NCBI RefSeq assembly: GCF_018613875.1
Contig: NZ_JAGGPJ010000008.1
Span: 119,306-183,305 of the forward strand
DNA: 64,000 bases
Direction of reading: 5' to 3'
DNA from: Arthrobacter sp. ISL-28
GTDB lineage: Bacteria; Actinomycetota; Actinomycetes; Actinomycetales; Micrococcaceae
The notes beneath the pieces are model-generated. The model made no database searches and was not told where the DNA came from. It worked only from the letters and a program-made list of their open reading frames with translations. Of the stretch, positions 28,964 to 38,595 are shown piece after piece. The position numbers and the translations under genes are program-made. Every line of letters begins with the position of its first letter. The first letter of the stretch is position 1.

Positions 28964-31900
28964 CTACTTCTTCAGCGTGAGCACCAGCTTGGGTGCGGTC
29001 GTGCTGCCGGCCTCCTTGGAGTTGAGGTCCAGGCCGTCGCTGCTGCTGGAGTCCATCCCAAGAGAGAGCTGTTGGCCGAGCTCACCGGTCAGGCCGCTGA
29101 CCGTCAGCGGAACGCTGTAGCTGGTGTTGGTCGTTGTCGGGCCAAGGGTGCCGATGCTGGTGCCCAGCGCCGGACGGTTGCTGTACGTGATCCCGCCCTC
29201 GGTCCAGCTGTCGTTAGCGACCAGCTTGACGTTCTGCTTACCCGTTGACCCGCTCCCCGCGCTGCGCAACTGCAACGTCGCACTCTCCAGCGTCCTGCCC
29301 GCATACGCCGACAGGTCAAACTTCAAGTACGTGGCCTCCACCGGACTGTTGTCCACACCCAACATGACACTCGTGCCATTGTTCGTCCCCGTCGCCCCGC
29401 CCGAGACATAGCTGTCAGCGGTGGCCGTGAGCGTGACCGTCTCCGACGTGCCCCCGCCCACGGCAGCCGTGGTGAAGGTCCACGTCCTGTCCGACGCCAA
29501 CGCGTTGCCGGCGACATCCTTCACCCCACTGGAGCCGCCCCTGATCGTCGCCGTGTACGTCGTACCCGCCGCCAGATCCGCACCAGGATTCAACGTCGCA
29601 ACCCTGTCCGTGCTGTTGTACGTCACAGCGGCCGCCACCGTCGTCGTCCCGGCCTTCAACGTGAACGTGCTCGACGTGAGCGTCGAGGCATCCATCGCCT
29701 CCGAGAACGACCCCGTCACATTCGCCGTCACGGCCACACCGGTCGCACCAGCAACCGGAGACGTACCCATCACGGTCGGAGCGGTCGTGTCACCACCGCC
29801 ACCGCCGCCGCTGGGGCTCAACGTGAGCACCAGCTTGGGTGCGGTCGTGCTGCCGGCCTCCTTGGAGTTGAGGTCCAGGCCGTCGCTGCTGCTGGAGTCC
29901 ATCCCAAGAGAGAGCTGTTGGCCGAGCTCACCGGTCAGGCCGCTGACCGTCAGCGGAACGCTGTAGCTGGTGTTGGTCGTTGTCGGGCCAAGGGTGCCGA
30001 TGCTGGTGCCCAGCGCCGGACGGTTGCTGTACGTGATCCCGCCTTCGGTCCAGCTGTCGTTAGCGACCAGCTTGACGTTCTGCTTACCCGTTGACCCGCT
30101 CCCCGCGCTGCGCAACTGCAACGTCGCACTCTCCAGCGTCCTGCCCGCATACGCCGACAGGTCAAACTTCAAGTACGTGGCCTCCACCGGGCTGTTGTCC
30201 ACACCCAACATGACACTCGTGCCATTGTTCGTCCCCGTCGCCCCGCTCGAGACATAGCTGTCAGCGGTGGCCGTGAGCGTGACCGTCTCCGACGTGCCGC
30301 CGCCCACGGCAGCCGTGGTGAAGGTCCACGTCCTGTCCGACGCCAACGCGTTGCCGGCGACATCCTTCACCCCACTGGAGCCGCCCCTGATCGTCGCCGT
30401 GTACGTCGTACCCGCCGCCAGATCCGCACCAGGATTCAACGTCGCAACCCTGTCCGTGCTGTTGTACGTCACAGCGGCCGCCACCGTCGTCGTCCCGGCC
30501 TTCAACGTGAACGTGCTCGACGTGAGCGTCGAGGCATCCATCGCCTCCGAGAACGACCCCGTCACATTCGCCGTCACGGCCACACCGGTCGCACCAGCAA
30601 CCGGAGACGTACGCGTCACGGTCGGAGCGGTCGTATCGCTCGGGGCAACGCCCTGCCGGTCGCGCAAGAACACGTCACCGGTGGCGTTGGTGTCGCCCGG
30701 CACCAGGTTGCTCGCATCCGACGTGAAGGCGACGTAGCGGCCGTCGGCGCTGATCGCGGCGTCCCCGCTTGCGCCGTTGGCCTGGGTGCCGTCGCTGGCG
30801 ACACTGATCCGGGTGCTCTCCGTCACGCGGTCATGCACGAACACGTCGTCGGTGAAGTTGGTGTCGCCGGGCACCACGTTGTTCGCGTCCGACTGGAAGG
30901 CCACGTAGCGGCCGTCGGCACTGATCGCGGGCCCGCCGCTGTGTGAGTTGGCTTGGGTGCCGTCGCTGGCGACGCTGATCCGTTCGGCGCTCCCCGTCAC
31001 GCGGTCATGCACGAACACGTCGTAGGTGAAGTCGGTGTCGCCGGGCACCAGGTTGGACGCAAACGACACGAAGGCGACGTAGCGGCCGTCGGCACTGATC
31101 GCGGGCTGGGAGCTAGAGCTGTTGGCCTGGGTGCCGTCGCTGGCGGCGCTGACCCGTTTGGTGCTGCCCGTTACGCGGTCATGCACGAACACGTCGTCAC
31201 TGTCGTTGGTGTCGCCGGGCACCAGGTTGTCCGAAGGCGATGTGAAGGCGACATAGCGGCCGTCGGCGCTGATCGCGGCGCCGAAGCTTTCGCGGTTGGC
31301 CTGGGTGCCGTCGCTGGCGGCACTGACCCGCTCGGTGATCCCCGTCACTCGGTCACGCACGAACACGTCGTCATTGTCGTTGTTGGTGTCGTCGGGCATC
31401 AGGCTGGTCGCAAATGAATGGAAGGCGACGTAGCGGCCGTCGCCGCTGATCGCGGGGTAAAAGCTGTGGCCGTTGGCCTGGGTGCCGTCGCTGGCGACAT
31501 TGATCCGTTCGGTGCTCCCCGTCACCCGGTCATGCACGAATACGTCATCCCAGCCGTTAGTGTCGCCCGGCACCAGGTTGTCTGCAAACGATACGAAAGC
31601 GACGTAGCGGCCGTCGGCACTGATCGCGGGCCAGGAGCTGCCGAAGCTTCTGTTGGCCTGGGTGCCGTCGCTGGCGACGCTGACGCGTTCCATGGCGCCG
31701 GTGCCCCGGTCGTGCACGAACACGTCCGAACTGTTGTTGGTGTCGCCGGGCACCAGGTTGGGCGCTGACGACTCGAAGGCGACGTAGCGTCCGTCGGCAC
31801 TGATCTCGGCAGACCCGCTAGAGCCGTTGGCCTGGGTGCCGTCGCTGGCGACGCTTGCCCGGGTCGTGGCTGGGCCGGCGGCGGACGCCGGCGCGGGGAC

Positions 31901-31990
31901 TCCGAGGATGGCGGTGAGCAGAATCAGTGAAACCCCTAACCGTCGCAGTGCCGGACGTCCCCCTGGTTCCCGGGGCGATGGTTTCTTCAT
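28964..31990 (-). CDS. Secreted multidomain protein: seven-repeat propeller plus duplicated Ig-like/CBM96-type modules
   Basis: A 1008-residue exported protein. Signal peptide in the first 38 residues (RLGVSLILLTAILGVPAPASA). Residues ~40-455 hold seven ~58-residue repeats with the core AISADGRYVAFxSxxxNLVPGDTN...DVFVHDRVTG, consistent with a seven-bladed TolB/WD40-like beta-propeller. Two copies of a ~282-residue module follow: an SbsA/Big_5 Ig-like domain (SPVAGATGVAVTANVTGSFSEAMD) and a DNRLRE/CBM96-type beta-sandwich (TATADSYVSSGATGTNNGTS...). No LPXTG or anchor is visible, so it is probably released or held by its domains. It may bind polysaccharide; no catalytic motif is seen. Stands alone; upstream is a 750-base gene-free region. 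Confidence 0.85.
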   Translation of the reverse strand: MKKPSPREPGGRPALRRLGVSLILLTAILGVPAPASAAGPATTRASVASDGTQANGSSGSAEISADGRYVAFESSAPNLVPGDTNNSSDVFVHDRGTGAMERVSVASDGTQANRSFGSSWPAISADGRYVAFVSFADNLVPGDTNGWDDVFVHDRVTGSTERINVASDGTQANGHSFYPAISGDGRYVAFHSFATSLMPDDTNNDNDDVFVRDRVTGITERVSAASDGTQANRESFGAAISADGRYVAFTSPSDNLVPGDTNDSDDVFVHDRVTGSTKRVSAASDGTQANSSSSQPAISADGRYVAFVSFASNLVPGDTDFTYDVFVHDRVTGSAERISVASDGTQANSHSGGPAISADGRYVAFQSDANNVVPGDTNFTDDVFVHDRVTESTRISVASDGTQANGASGDAAISADGRYVAFTSDASNLVPGDTNATGDVFLRDRQGVAPSDTTAPTVTRTSPVAGATGVAVTANVTGSFSEAMDASTLTSSTFTLKAGTTTVAAAVTYNSTDRVATLNPGADLAAGTTYTATIRGGSSGVKDVAGNALASDRTWTFTTAAVGGGTSETVTLTATADSYVSSGATGTNNGTSVMLGVDNSPVEATYLKFDLSAYAGRTLESATLQLRSAGSGSTGKQNVKLVANDSWTEGGITYSNRPALGTSIGTLGPTTTNTSYSVPLTVSGLTGELGQQLSLGMDSSSSDGLDLNSKEAGSTTAPKLVLTLSPSGGGGGGDTTAPTVMGTSPVAGATGVAVTANVTGSFSEAMDASTLTSSTFTLKAGTTTVAAAVTYNSTDRVATLNPGADLAAGTTYTATIRGGSSGVKDVAGNALASDRTWTFTTAAVGGGTSETVTLTATADSYVSGGATGTNNGTSVMLGVDNSPVEATYLKFDLSAYAGRTLESATLQLRSAGSGSTGKQNVKLVANDSWTEGGITYSNRPALGTSIGTLGPTTTNTSYSVPLTVSGLTGELGQQLSLGMDSSSSDGLDLNSKEAGSTTAPKLVLTLKK
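28975..29794 (-). repeat. Tandem module duplication, unit proximal to the C-terminus
   Basis: Nearly base-identical to 29821-30640 (offset 846 bases, 282 codons). Encodes one Ig-like plus one CBM96-type domain. Only a few substitutions are visible, so duplication or gene conversion is recent. Confidence 0.92.
29821..30640 (-). repeat. Tandem module duplication, second unit
   Basis: Partner of 28975-29794. The junction between the units is a Gly/Pro-rich linker (SPSGGGGGGDTTAP in the protein). Confidence 0.92.
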
Positions 31991-32738
31991 GATTCTTCTC
32001 CCTTTGTTTAGTCGGGCGTCGCGGGAAGCGTCTGACTTTAGGTGGATCGTGCGCCGTGCCCCTCGAGCACGGTGCGAAGCCTTTTACCGGGCGGTTAACG
32101 GAAACGTTGTTCACCAGAATTTCCAGAGCTGCGGCGAACCGACGAGAAATTTTGCGGGGTCAGCAGGCTGTACCTCGGCCGCCTCTGGGCCGTTCATTCC
32201 GGCCGGGGCATGTGCGTGAATCCGGGGCGCGTGGAAGTGAGACTGCCGGCCCATGCGCAGCATGATGATGGCCGGGTTCATTGAGGGCGTCTTCCGGATT
32301 CCGCGCCCGCACCCGGGCCCGGATCGGCGGAGTATGACGATTCGGGAGACTGCGCACAGACATGGCGTCCTACGTTCTGCCAGTCGCGGGCGTCCCCAGC
32401 GCCGAACCGTGAGATGTACCGATTGTTATTAAGGCCAAATGAGACTTGGCCAGTGTATGTCCGGGACAAGAGGCCAACCAGCGTAGCGAGAGGCCTCCCG
32501 GTACTCGTTTTTCCCGCAAGCACTACCCGTTCTCAGCCCGGACTACTCGCTCTTAGTCGCCAAAGGACTAACAAGTACTACCAGGGTTCAGCTCGTGCTC
32601 TCCCAGATCGGTGTCGGCTTGGCCCCACATTGTCTACGTGCGCTAATCCTGGGCCTATCGCGCGCTGTCGAATTCCCCGCACCGCCGATTGAGCCTGTCG
32701 AAATCCCCGCGTCAGCACGTCCCGCGTAGGCTGGGCGC
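31991..32738. other. 750-base gene-free region
   Basis: Open frames here are short and lack protein-like composition. It should contain the promoter and leader of the secreted protein on the minus strand (AAGGGAGAAG lies just before its ATG) and of the debranching-like gene on the plus strand. A 6-bp inverted repeat CCGTGC/GCACGG is at ~32055-32073. The segment 32400-32580 is less GC-rich than its surroundings. A dispersed-repeat-like GATTGAGCCTGTCGAAATCC is at 32687-32706. I see no riboswitch I can name. Confidence 0.6.
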
Positions 32739-34619
32739 ATGAGCGTTCAGCTGGGTCTCCACCGCCAGTACTGTTCCGTGGCCGCGCCGACCCAGCTGTG
32801 GCTCGATGCCGACGGCAGGCTGTCCGGCGGCTCCGCCTTTACCGGCTTGCTCCATGGGGACACGCGCATGCTCTGCCAGGCGTCGGTCACCGTCAACGGC
32901 TTGGAGCCCGAACAGATCTCCGTTGACCAGGCACCCGGCGGCGTCCTGCGGGTCCGCGGCCTCATCAGGGGCATCGCGGGGCAGACGGCAGATCCCGCCG
33001 TCGAACTCCTCCAGACCTGGACCGTGACGCCGGGCGTCGTCCGCCACACATTGCGGGTCAGTACGTCTCTGGAGGAGCTCGCCGTCGAAGTCGCCGTGGA
33101 ACTCTCTGCCGATTTCACCGATATGGCTGACATCCGCCTGGGCCGCTTCCGCGATCCCCAGGAACCGGCCCCGGATGACACGGTGCTGCGCTGGCACGAC
33201 GACGGCAGGAGCCTTGCCGTCTCGGCTCCCGGCAGTGCCGGGTCCGGGCAGCAGCTGGCGTGGCGGGGAAGCGCCGGGCGAGGCAGGCCTTACGAAGCGG
33301 AATGGCAGGCCGTCCTGGATGACCACAGCAGCATTCTGGTGGCCGCCGCGCCCTCCTCCTTGACCTTCCCGTCCCATGCCGTCCCCACCGGGGCCCTGCA
33401 GACGCTCCTCGAGAACTCGCTGGACGAACTCGACGGTCTGCGCCTGGCAACGCGCCAACTGCCCGACGCACCCTTCATCGCCGCTGGCGCACCCTGGTAC
33501 TTCACGCTCTTCGGCAGAAGCTCCTTGTGGACCGCGCGCATGCTGCTGCCCCTCGACGCCGGCCTGGCTGCGGGCACGCTCCGGGTACTCGCGCAGTTCC
33601 AGGGCACGGCGTCCGACCCGGAGGCCGCCGAGGAGCCCGGAAAGATCCTGCACGAACTGCGCTCCAAGGAGCTCGTCCTGGAAAGCGAAGGGCTCCGCCT
33701 TCCTCCCCGGTATTTCGGCGCAGTGGATTCCACGCTCCTCTGGCTCTGCCTGCTGGCCGAATTGTGGCACACAGGCAAGGAAGACGATGTGGTCCGTGCC
33801 CTGCTGCCGCATGCCCGGAGCGCTGCGGACTGGCTTCTCGCCACGGGCAGTCCCGATGGAGGAAACAGCGGCTTCCTGACGTACCAGGACACCGGCGGCA
33901 ACGGGCTCAGGAACCAGGGCTGGAAGGACTCTGCGGATGCCATGCAGTTCGGGGACGGCCGCCTGGCCGACGGCCCCATTGCGTTAGCCGAGGTCCAGGG
34001 CTACGCCTATCAGGCAGCGGTCGCCGCTGCAGAGCTCTTCGAGGCCACCGCCGGGGAAGCCGGCGATTCTGTTTCACATGCCCTGCGGGATTTTGCGTCA
34101 CGACTGCAGCAACGGTTCCGCGAGCGCTTCTGGCTGGAGGACGGTGCCGGACGTTTTCCGGCCATGGCCTTGGACGGAAGCGGCACGCCTTTGGACGTCC
34201 CGGGTTCCAATATGGGCCACCTGCTGGGTACCGACATTCTGTCGCCAGAGGAGGCACGGCTCGTGGCCGGCCGGCTCCTCGGCGCCGAGCTCTTCACCGG
34301 CTACGGCCTCCGCACGATTTCGAACCGGGCCTCCGGCTTCTGGCCTTACAGCCATCACTGCGGTTCGGTCTGGACGCACGACACCGCGGTAGCAATCCGG
34401 GGACTCCTCGCTGACGGCTTCACGTCGGAGGCCCGGACGCTGGCGGAAGGGCTGCTGACGGCGTCTGAGTCCTTTGGAAACCGTCTGCCGGGGCTCTTCG
34501 CCGGAGTGCCCGCGTCGCAGACCGGATATGCGGTGCCGTTCCCGGCGTCCTGCCGTCCGCAGAGCTGGTCGTCGGCGGCAGCCGTGGTGGTGGCGCAGGC
34601 GCTCGGCGCACTGGCCTAG
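32739..34619 (+). CDS. Glycogen debranching N-terminal domain protein / amylo-alpha-1,6-glucosidase-like
   Basis: A 626-residue protein: an N-terminal beta-sandwich of the GDE-N type (about residues 10-200; FTGLLHGDTRMLCQASVTVNG) followed by an (alpha/alpha)6 barrel (FTLFGRSSLWTARMLLPL, GNGLRNQGWKDSADAM, GYAYQAAVAAAELF, PYSHHCGSVWTHDTAVA). The family is related to amylo-alpha-1,6-glucosidases and MGH-type hydrolases and acts on oligosaccharides in the cytosol; substrate uncertain. No signal peptide. Its stop codon lies within the same CTAG tetranucleotide as the stop of the convergent GH32 gene. Confidence 0.88.
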   Translation: MSVQLGLHRQYCSVAAPTQLWLDADGRLSGGSAFTGLLHGDTRMLCQASVTVNGLEPEQISVDQAPGGVLRVRGLIRGIAGQTADPAVELLQTWTVTPGVVRHTLRVSTSLEELAVEVAVELSADFTDMADIRLGRFRDPQEPAPDDTVLRWHDDGRSLAVSAPGSAGSGQQLAWRGSAGRGRPYEAEWQAVLDDHSSILVAAAPSSLTFPSHAVPTGALQTLLENSLDELDGLRLATRQLPDAPFIAAGAPWYFTLFGRSSLWTARMLLPLDAGLAAGTLRVLAQFQGTASDPEAAEEPGKILHELRSKELVLESEGLRLPPRYFGAVDSTLLWLCLLAELWHTGKEDDVVRALLPHARSAADWLLATGSPDGGNSGFLTYQDTGGNGLRNQGWKDSADAMQFGDGRLADGPIALAEVQGYAYQAAVAAAELFEATAGEAGDSVSHALRDFASRLQQRFRERFWLEDGAGRFPAMALDGSGTPLDVPGSNMGHLLGTDILSPEEARLVAGRLLGAELFTGYGLRTISNRASGFWPYSHHCGSVWTHDTAVAIRGLLADGFTSEARTLAEGLLTASESFGNRLPGLFAGVPASQTGYAVPFPASCRPQSWSSAAAVVVAQALGALA

Positions 34620-36319
34620 CGTGCGTTGGCCAGGGGCGTGTACTTGAACGCCTTCAGCGTCACTCCTCCGCCTGCTGTCGAGGCGCTGATCCTGTGTTCG
34701 CCGGCACGCGGGAAGACCAGCGAGGTCAGGGTCTGCTCGCCGCCATTAACGAACACCTCCACGGAGGAATAGTCCACGAAAAGTGTCAGCTCCACCGTGC
34801 CCCTGCCAGCTGCGGAACCGTGGCGCGGCGGGCTCGACGCTGTCCGCCGATCGGTAAACACCGGGCCCAGCCCTTCAACGCCCGGGGCCATTGCCGAGCG
34901 GGACACGGAGGCCGTCCCCTCCTCGAAGTTGTATCCGACCGTGGCAAAGTCCGCCGCAGCATTCCCAGCAGCGCCGTTGCCCGCCGAGCCGCTCCCGAGC
35001 TTGAGGAGAACTTCCGAGCCGTCGTCGTCCGGCCCGCGTTCGAGGGTCACGTCGAGCCGGTATGCTCCGCCGTCGGGAACAGGCAGTTCCCCTGCACCGC
35101 TCGGCGTCACCTGCCGGTCGCTGATGGCCTCGGGGGTGCCTTCCAGACCTGCCAGGGCCTCGGCGGGAGTCGACACCAGGGCCGGCTTGCCTTGGACCGT
35201 TTCGAGGCGGATGTCCCGCACTATTGAATCGGCGCCGCCCTGCCAGTCACTGGTGGGCAGCTTGCGTGCGTAGGTCCAGTTGTTCATCCAGCCGATGGCG
35301 TGGCGTGACGCCGTCCGCTGGTTTTCCGGAAGCCGGGGATCATCCCAGGTGACCGCCGCGTAGAAGTCTGATCCGGCGTCGAGCCACTGGTGTTTTTCAT
35401 CTGCGGGCGTGAACGTGGTGCCGTCCCACTCCCCCGTCCAATAGGCCACACCGGTCGTCCGGCCTTCTCCTGAACCGTTGGCACTCGCGGCGAGGACCCA
35501 GCTGCGCTTCGCAGGATCGCCGTCGAGGTCCAGCTGGAAAAGGTCCGGGCATTCGAGGATCCCCAGTCCTTTGCGTTCAAAGCTGGAGGCATGGCGCCAG
35601 TCCTTGAGGTCCCGCGACGTGTACAGGCCGATTTTTTCGCCTTCCGCCAAGGCCATCACCCATTGCCCGCGGGCTTCGTCACGGATGATTTTCGGGTCCC
35701 GCCAATGCTGCGCACCCGGGTTATCCATGACTGGATTCCTGTCGTAGGGCTTGAACGTGTAGCCCTTGTCCGTGGAGTAGAAGAGGGACTGCCGCTGGAC
35801 CCCGTTGTCCTGCTGCGTGAGGACGGCGATGACCGCGCCCTTGCCGAAACCCGCGGTGTTGTCGTGGTCCACCACGGCGCTGCCCGTTTCGATGTCGCCC
35901 AGACCGTTCTTGAACTTCTCGATTGCCACGCCTTCGTCCTTCCAATGCACCATGTCGGTGCTGGTGACGTGGAACCACTCGGTGCCGTTTCCTTCCGGAT
36001 GGTCGGCGTTGTAGAGATAGTAGTAATGCCAGACGCCGTCCAGCATGAACGGCCGCTGTGGATCGTTCATCCACTCCTTCGCCGGTGTGAGGTGGTAGGA
36101 CGGGCGGTACTGGGATGCCCCCTCGGGCCGGCTGAAGTTCTGGGCCTCCGGCTTCTGACCACCCTGGTTCTGGGTACCTTGGTTTTGCGAACCGGGCGCA
36201 TCAGGGGACCCTCCTGCCAGCCCAATCACGGCCATGACCGCCAGAAGGATAACCAGGACAGCAGCCGCTGCGATTCCGATGGCGCGGGGGCCGGGCTTCA
36301 GTGGGGAAAACCTGTGCAT
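34616..36319 (-). CDS. Secreted or membrane-anchored GH32 fructan hydrolase (levanase/inulinase/invertase)
   Basis: A 567-residue glycoside hydrolase family 32 enzyme. The nucleophile Asp is in EWMNDPQRP (about residue 84), the transition-state stabiliser in WRDPKII and the acid/base Glu in GILECPDLFQLD, the classic WMNDPN/RDP/EC triad. The C-terminal beta-sandwich contains VDYSSVEVFVNGGEQTLTS. An N-terminal hydrophobic segment (IGIAAAAVLVILLAVMAVIGLAGG) without a lipobox is a signal anchor or uncleaved signal; a Gln/Asn-Gly linker with repeats follows. Hydrolyses beta-fructosidic bonds in levan, inulin or sucrose outside the cell. Confidence 0.93.
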   Translation of the reverse strand: MHRFSPLKPGPRAIGIAAAAVLVILLAVMAVIGLAGGSPDAPGSQNQGTQNQGGQKPEAQNFSRPEGASQYRPSYHLTPAKEWMNDPQRPFMLDGVWHYYYLYNADHPEGNGTEWFHVTSTDMVHWKDEGVAIEKFKNGLGDIETGSAVVDHDNTAGFGKGAVIAVLTQQDNGVQRQSLFYSTDKGYTFKPYDRNPVMDNPGAQHWRDPKIIRDEARGQWVMALAEGEKIGLYTSRDLKDWRHASSFERKGLGILECPDLFQLDLDGDPAKRSWVLAASANGSGEGRTTGVAYWTGEWDGTTFTPADEKHQWLDAGSDFYAAVTWDDPRLPENQRTASRHAIGWMNNWTYARKLPTSDWQGGADSIVRDIRLETVQGKPALVSTPAEALAGLEGTPEAISDRQVTPSGAGELPVPDGGAYRLDVTLERGPDDDGSEVLLKLGSGSAGNGAAGNAAADFATVGYNFEEGTASVSRSAMAPGVEGLGPVFTDRRTASSPPRHGSAAGRGTVELTLFVDYSSVEVFVNGGEQTLTSLVFPRAGEHRISASTAGGGVTLKAFKYTPLANAR

Positions 36320-36379
36320 GTCCGCCGATCGTCGGAGAATGGTGAAACGCCGGCGGGCCAGGGCGCGGCTGCCAGCGCT

Positions 36380-37000
36380 TCATTGACCAGGTTCAATTTT
36401 ACCTTCCCGCTGCGGGCGCTTCTTCTGCGGGTATGGCGTCTCGCCGCGCGCCAGCATGTCCACGAAACCGGCGATTTTCCGCGCCCGTGTGGCGGGCTGT
36501 TTAACCGAGTTCGTCCGGTAGATGAGGGCGTAGCGGTTGACGGAGGTGAGGACGTCGAACATGGCCTGCGCTGCGGGGACGGCAGCGATGGCCGCGGCGA
36601 GATCCGCCGGGACTTCCGCCGTCGCCTGCCCGGAATACGCGGCTTCCCAGCGGCCGTCCGCTTTGGCGGCATCGACGGCAGCCCGGCCGGCGGCAGTCAT
36701 CTTGCCGTCCGCTTCGAGCCTTCCGACCCGGTCCACGTTCCGGGCGGACCAGGCACTCTTTGGCCCGCGGCGCGTCATCCGTTGGAAAGAGCTGCCGTCG
36801 TCGCGCCTCCTGCCCTGCCCGTCAATCCAGCCAAAACACAGCGCCTCGTTCAGTGCTGCTTCATAGTCCAGTTCCGTGACTGCACCGCCCTTTTTATGCA
36901 GCACCAGCCAGACGCCGGGACTGTGCGCGTGGTTCGATTCCAGCCAGGTGCGCCATTCGGCGGCGTCCTTAACCAGCAGTTCCTCGAGTTCAGCGGACAT
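36380..37000 (-). CDS. YdeI/OmpD-associated family protein
   Basis: About 206 residues, beginning MSAELEELLVKDAAEWRTWL. Family segments: SPGVWLVLHKKG, YEAALNEALCFGWIDGQ and RMTRRGPKSAWSARNVDRV. The C-terminal part (YRTNSVKQPATRARKIAGFVDMLARGETPYP) is the usual YdeI tail. Cytosolic, biochemical function not established. The ATG at 37000 is chosen over an upstream start at 37054, which would add a low-quality extension. Confidence 0.85.
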   Translation of the reverse strand: MSAELEELLVKDAAEWRTWLESNHAHSPGVWLVLHKKGGAVTELDYEAALNEALCFGWIDGQGRRRDDGSSFQRMTRRGPKSAWSARNVDRVGRLEADGKMTAAGRAAVDAAKADGRWEAAYSGQATAEVPADLAAAIAAVPAAQAMFDVLTSVNRYALIYRTNSVKQPATRARKIAGFVDMLARGETPYPQKKRPQREGKIEPGQ

Positions 37001-37086
37001 AGGCCCTATTCTGCCCCCGGTGCCGGAGTATTCAAGTCGTGGCATCATGGCCATGACAGCGCTGTTTCCGAATCCGAGGAGAACCC

Positions 37087-37830
37087 ATGCTGCGTGTCCG
37101 CCCCGTTCATTTCACATCCCGGATGGCACCGTGGGAGCGGCTGCTCACGGACCTGGGCATGATCAAGACCACTGAAGACGACACATGGCGTGAATTCGAC
37201 GCCGGTTCAGGGAGGCTGGCGCTCCAGCACACCCCGGCCGGAGAAGAGAATGACGGCAGCACATCCTTCGGCGTCGAGGTGGGCGATCTGGAGGAGTTCG
37301 CCCGCCGCACCAATCTTGCGGGCGCAGAAACCGGAACCAGCCCGGCCGAGCTGGTCCCGGCGGATATCGGGGACTCCTGCCGGATCACGGGCGAGGACGG
37401 CTTCAGCTTTACCGCGGACAAAGCCGCTCACGGCGCGCAGTGTGCCGACGCCGACCCGGCGCTGACCGTCGTCGCCGTCTGGTTCACCGAGGATACCGCC
37501 GCGGCCGCCGATACGCTCCGGTGCATGGGTGCCCGGTTCAGGCCCGTCCCGGATGACGATGAAACCGCCGATTTCACGGCCAAGAACGGCGGCGTGCTGA
37601 TGGTGCGCCCCGGTACCGGCCCGGCTCGGTCAGGCTTCGGTTTTGAGTACGACGGCGACCTCGACGTCTTGCGTGACCGGCTCACCGCCGCCGGCCACCG
37701 CGTTACCATGACCGAGGAAGCCTTCGGGCGTACCCTGCACGTCGCCAACCCCGACGCGCACGACGCCGCTCCGGACTCCCACGTGGCGCCAACGCTTTGG
37801 ATCTCCCAGCGGGCACCGCGAGGGGCGTGA
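37087..37830 (+). CDS. VOC (glyoxalase-fold) family protein
   Basis: A 247-residue protein with two vicinal-oxygen-chelate half-domains: strands MLRVRPVHFTSRMAPWERLL and LTVVAVWFTEDTAAAADTL begin each beta-alpha-beta-beta-beta unit, and DVLRDRLTAAGHRV lies near the end. VOC proteins include glyoxalases, dioxygenases and antibiotic-binding proteins; metal ligands are not obvious, so the role is open. Divergent from the YdeI-like gene. Confidence 0.8.
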   Translation: MLRVRPVHFTSRMAPWERLLTDLGMIKTTEDDTWREFDAGSGRLALQHTPAGEENDGSTSFGVEVGDLEEFARRTNLAGAETGTSPAELVPADIGDSCRITGEDGFSFTADKAAHGAQCADADPALTVVAVWFTEDTAAAADTLRCMGARFRPVPDDDETADFTAKNGGVLMVRPGTGPARSGFGFEYDGDLDVLRDRLTAAGHRVTMTEEAFGRTLHVANPDAHDAAPDSHVAPTLWISQRAPRGA

Positions 37831-37875
37831 CGGGCGGTCCGGCCAGGCCGGTGTGCGCCGGCGGGCCGGCCCGTT

Positions 37876-37930
37876 GATGCGTTGGATCTCGGCACTTAGC
37901 CCTCCGCTAAGAGCTGAGATCCCACGCATC
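37876..37930. repeat. Long imperfect hairpin between VOC and NUDIX-like genes
   Basis: Arms of about 25 bases (left begins GATGCGTTGGATCTCGG, right ends GAGATCCCACGCATC) flank a CCTCC loop. It may be a terminator for the VOC gene, though there is no T-run, or a single copy of another palindromic element family. Confidence 0.75.
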
Positions 37931-37967
37931 GGCGGCCGGATGGGTGGTGATGGGGTAGAACTTAACC

Positions 37968-38507
37968 ATGAACCTGCGCACCCCTGACCCCAATCCCGGC
38001 TGGCTCTCCGACGAGGACCTCTTTGAGGCCCGCGGGCGGCTCCCCATGGTCTATGTGGAAGCGGTGCCGGTACGGCTCGATCCGCTGGGGTTCGTTAACG
38101 AGGTGGGGACGCTCCTGCAGGCTGACGCAGACGGCACCATGGTCCGCTCCCTGGTCTCCGGCCGCGTGCTCTACCGCGAAACTATTAGGGCCGCGCTTCT
38201 GCGGCACATGGAGAAGGACCTCGGCCCGCTCGCTTTCCCGCAGCTGCCCATCAGCCCGGTGCCGTTCACCGTGGCCGAGTATTTCCCTGCCCCGTCCCAG
38301 ACGGGCTTCACCGATGACCGCCAGCACGCCGTCTCTCTCGCCTACATCATCCCCGTCACCGGCGAGTGCGAACCGCGCCAGGACGCCCTGGAACTCACGT
38401 GGATGACTCCCCAGGAAGTGCTCAGCGATGACGTCCAGCTGGAGTTCTCGGGCGGGCGCGGAGCACTGGTCCGGCAGGCCCTGGCATTCGCCGGCGTCGG
38501 GGGCTGA
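37968..38507 (+). CDS. DUF4916 / NUDIX-like hydrolase family protein
   Basis: A 179-residue protein with a NUDIX-like layout. A Nudix-box-like helix GRVLYRETIRAALLRHMEKDLG (about residues 65-86) keeps the initial Gly and Glu but lacks the REUXEE residues needed for normal metal binding. Later segments (FTVAEYFPAPSQTGFTDDRQHAVSLAYIIPV and ALELTWMTPQEVLS) fit the DUF4916 group of actinobacteria. Activity is doubtful. Monocistronic by spacing. Confidence 0.65.
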   Translation: MNLRTPDPNPGWLSDEDLFEARGRLPMVYVEAVPVRLDPLGFVNEVGTLLQADADGTMVRSLVSGRVLYRETIRAALLRHMEKDLGPLAFPQLPISPVPFTVAEYFPAPSQTGFTDDRQHAVSLAYIIPVTGECEPRQDALELTWMTPQEVLSDDVQLEFSGGRGALVRQALAFAGVGG

Positions 38508-38595
38508 CAGCGCGCGGAGAGTCCCGCCTCCCCGACTTGGTGCTCCGTCCTTTGTAGACTGTTGGGCGGACCGCAAGAGAACCTAAGGACTCCCG

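Noticed and set aside
31991..32300. Cyclic-di-AMP or other riboswitch upstream of the secreted protein
   Set aside because: I looked for the conserved elements on the minus strand and found only a short 6-bp stem; no recognisable aptamer.
32278..32692. Small ORFs on both strands of the gene-free region
   Set aside because: They overlap each other, lack ribosome binding sites and have no protein-like periodicity.
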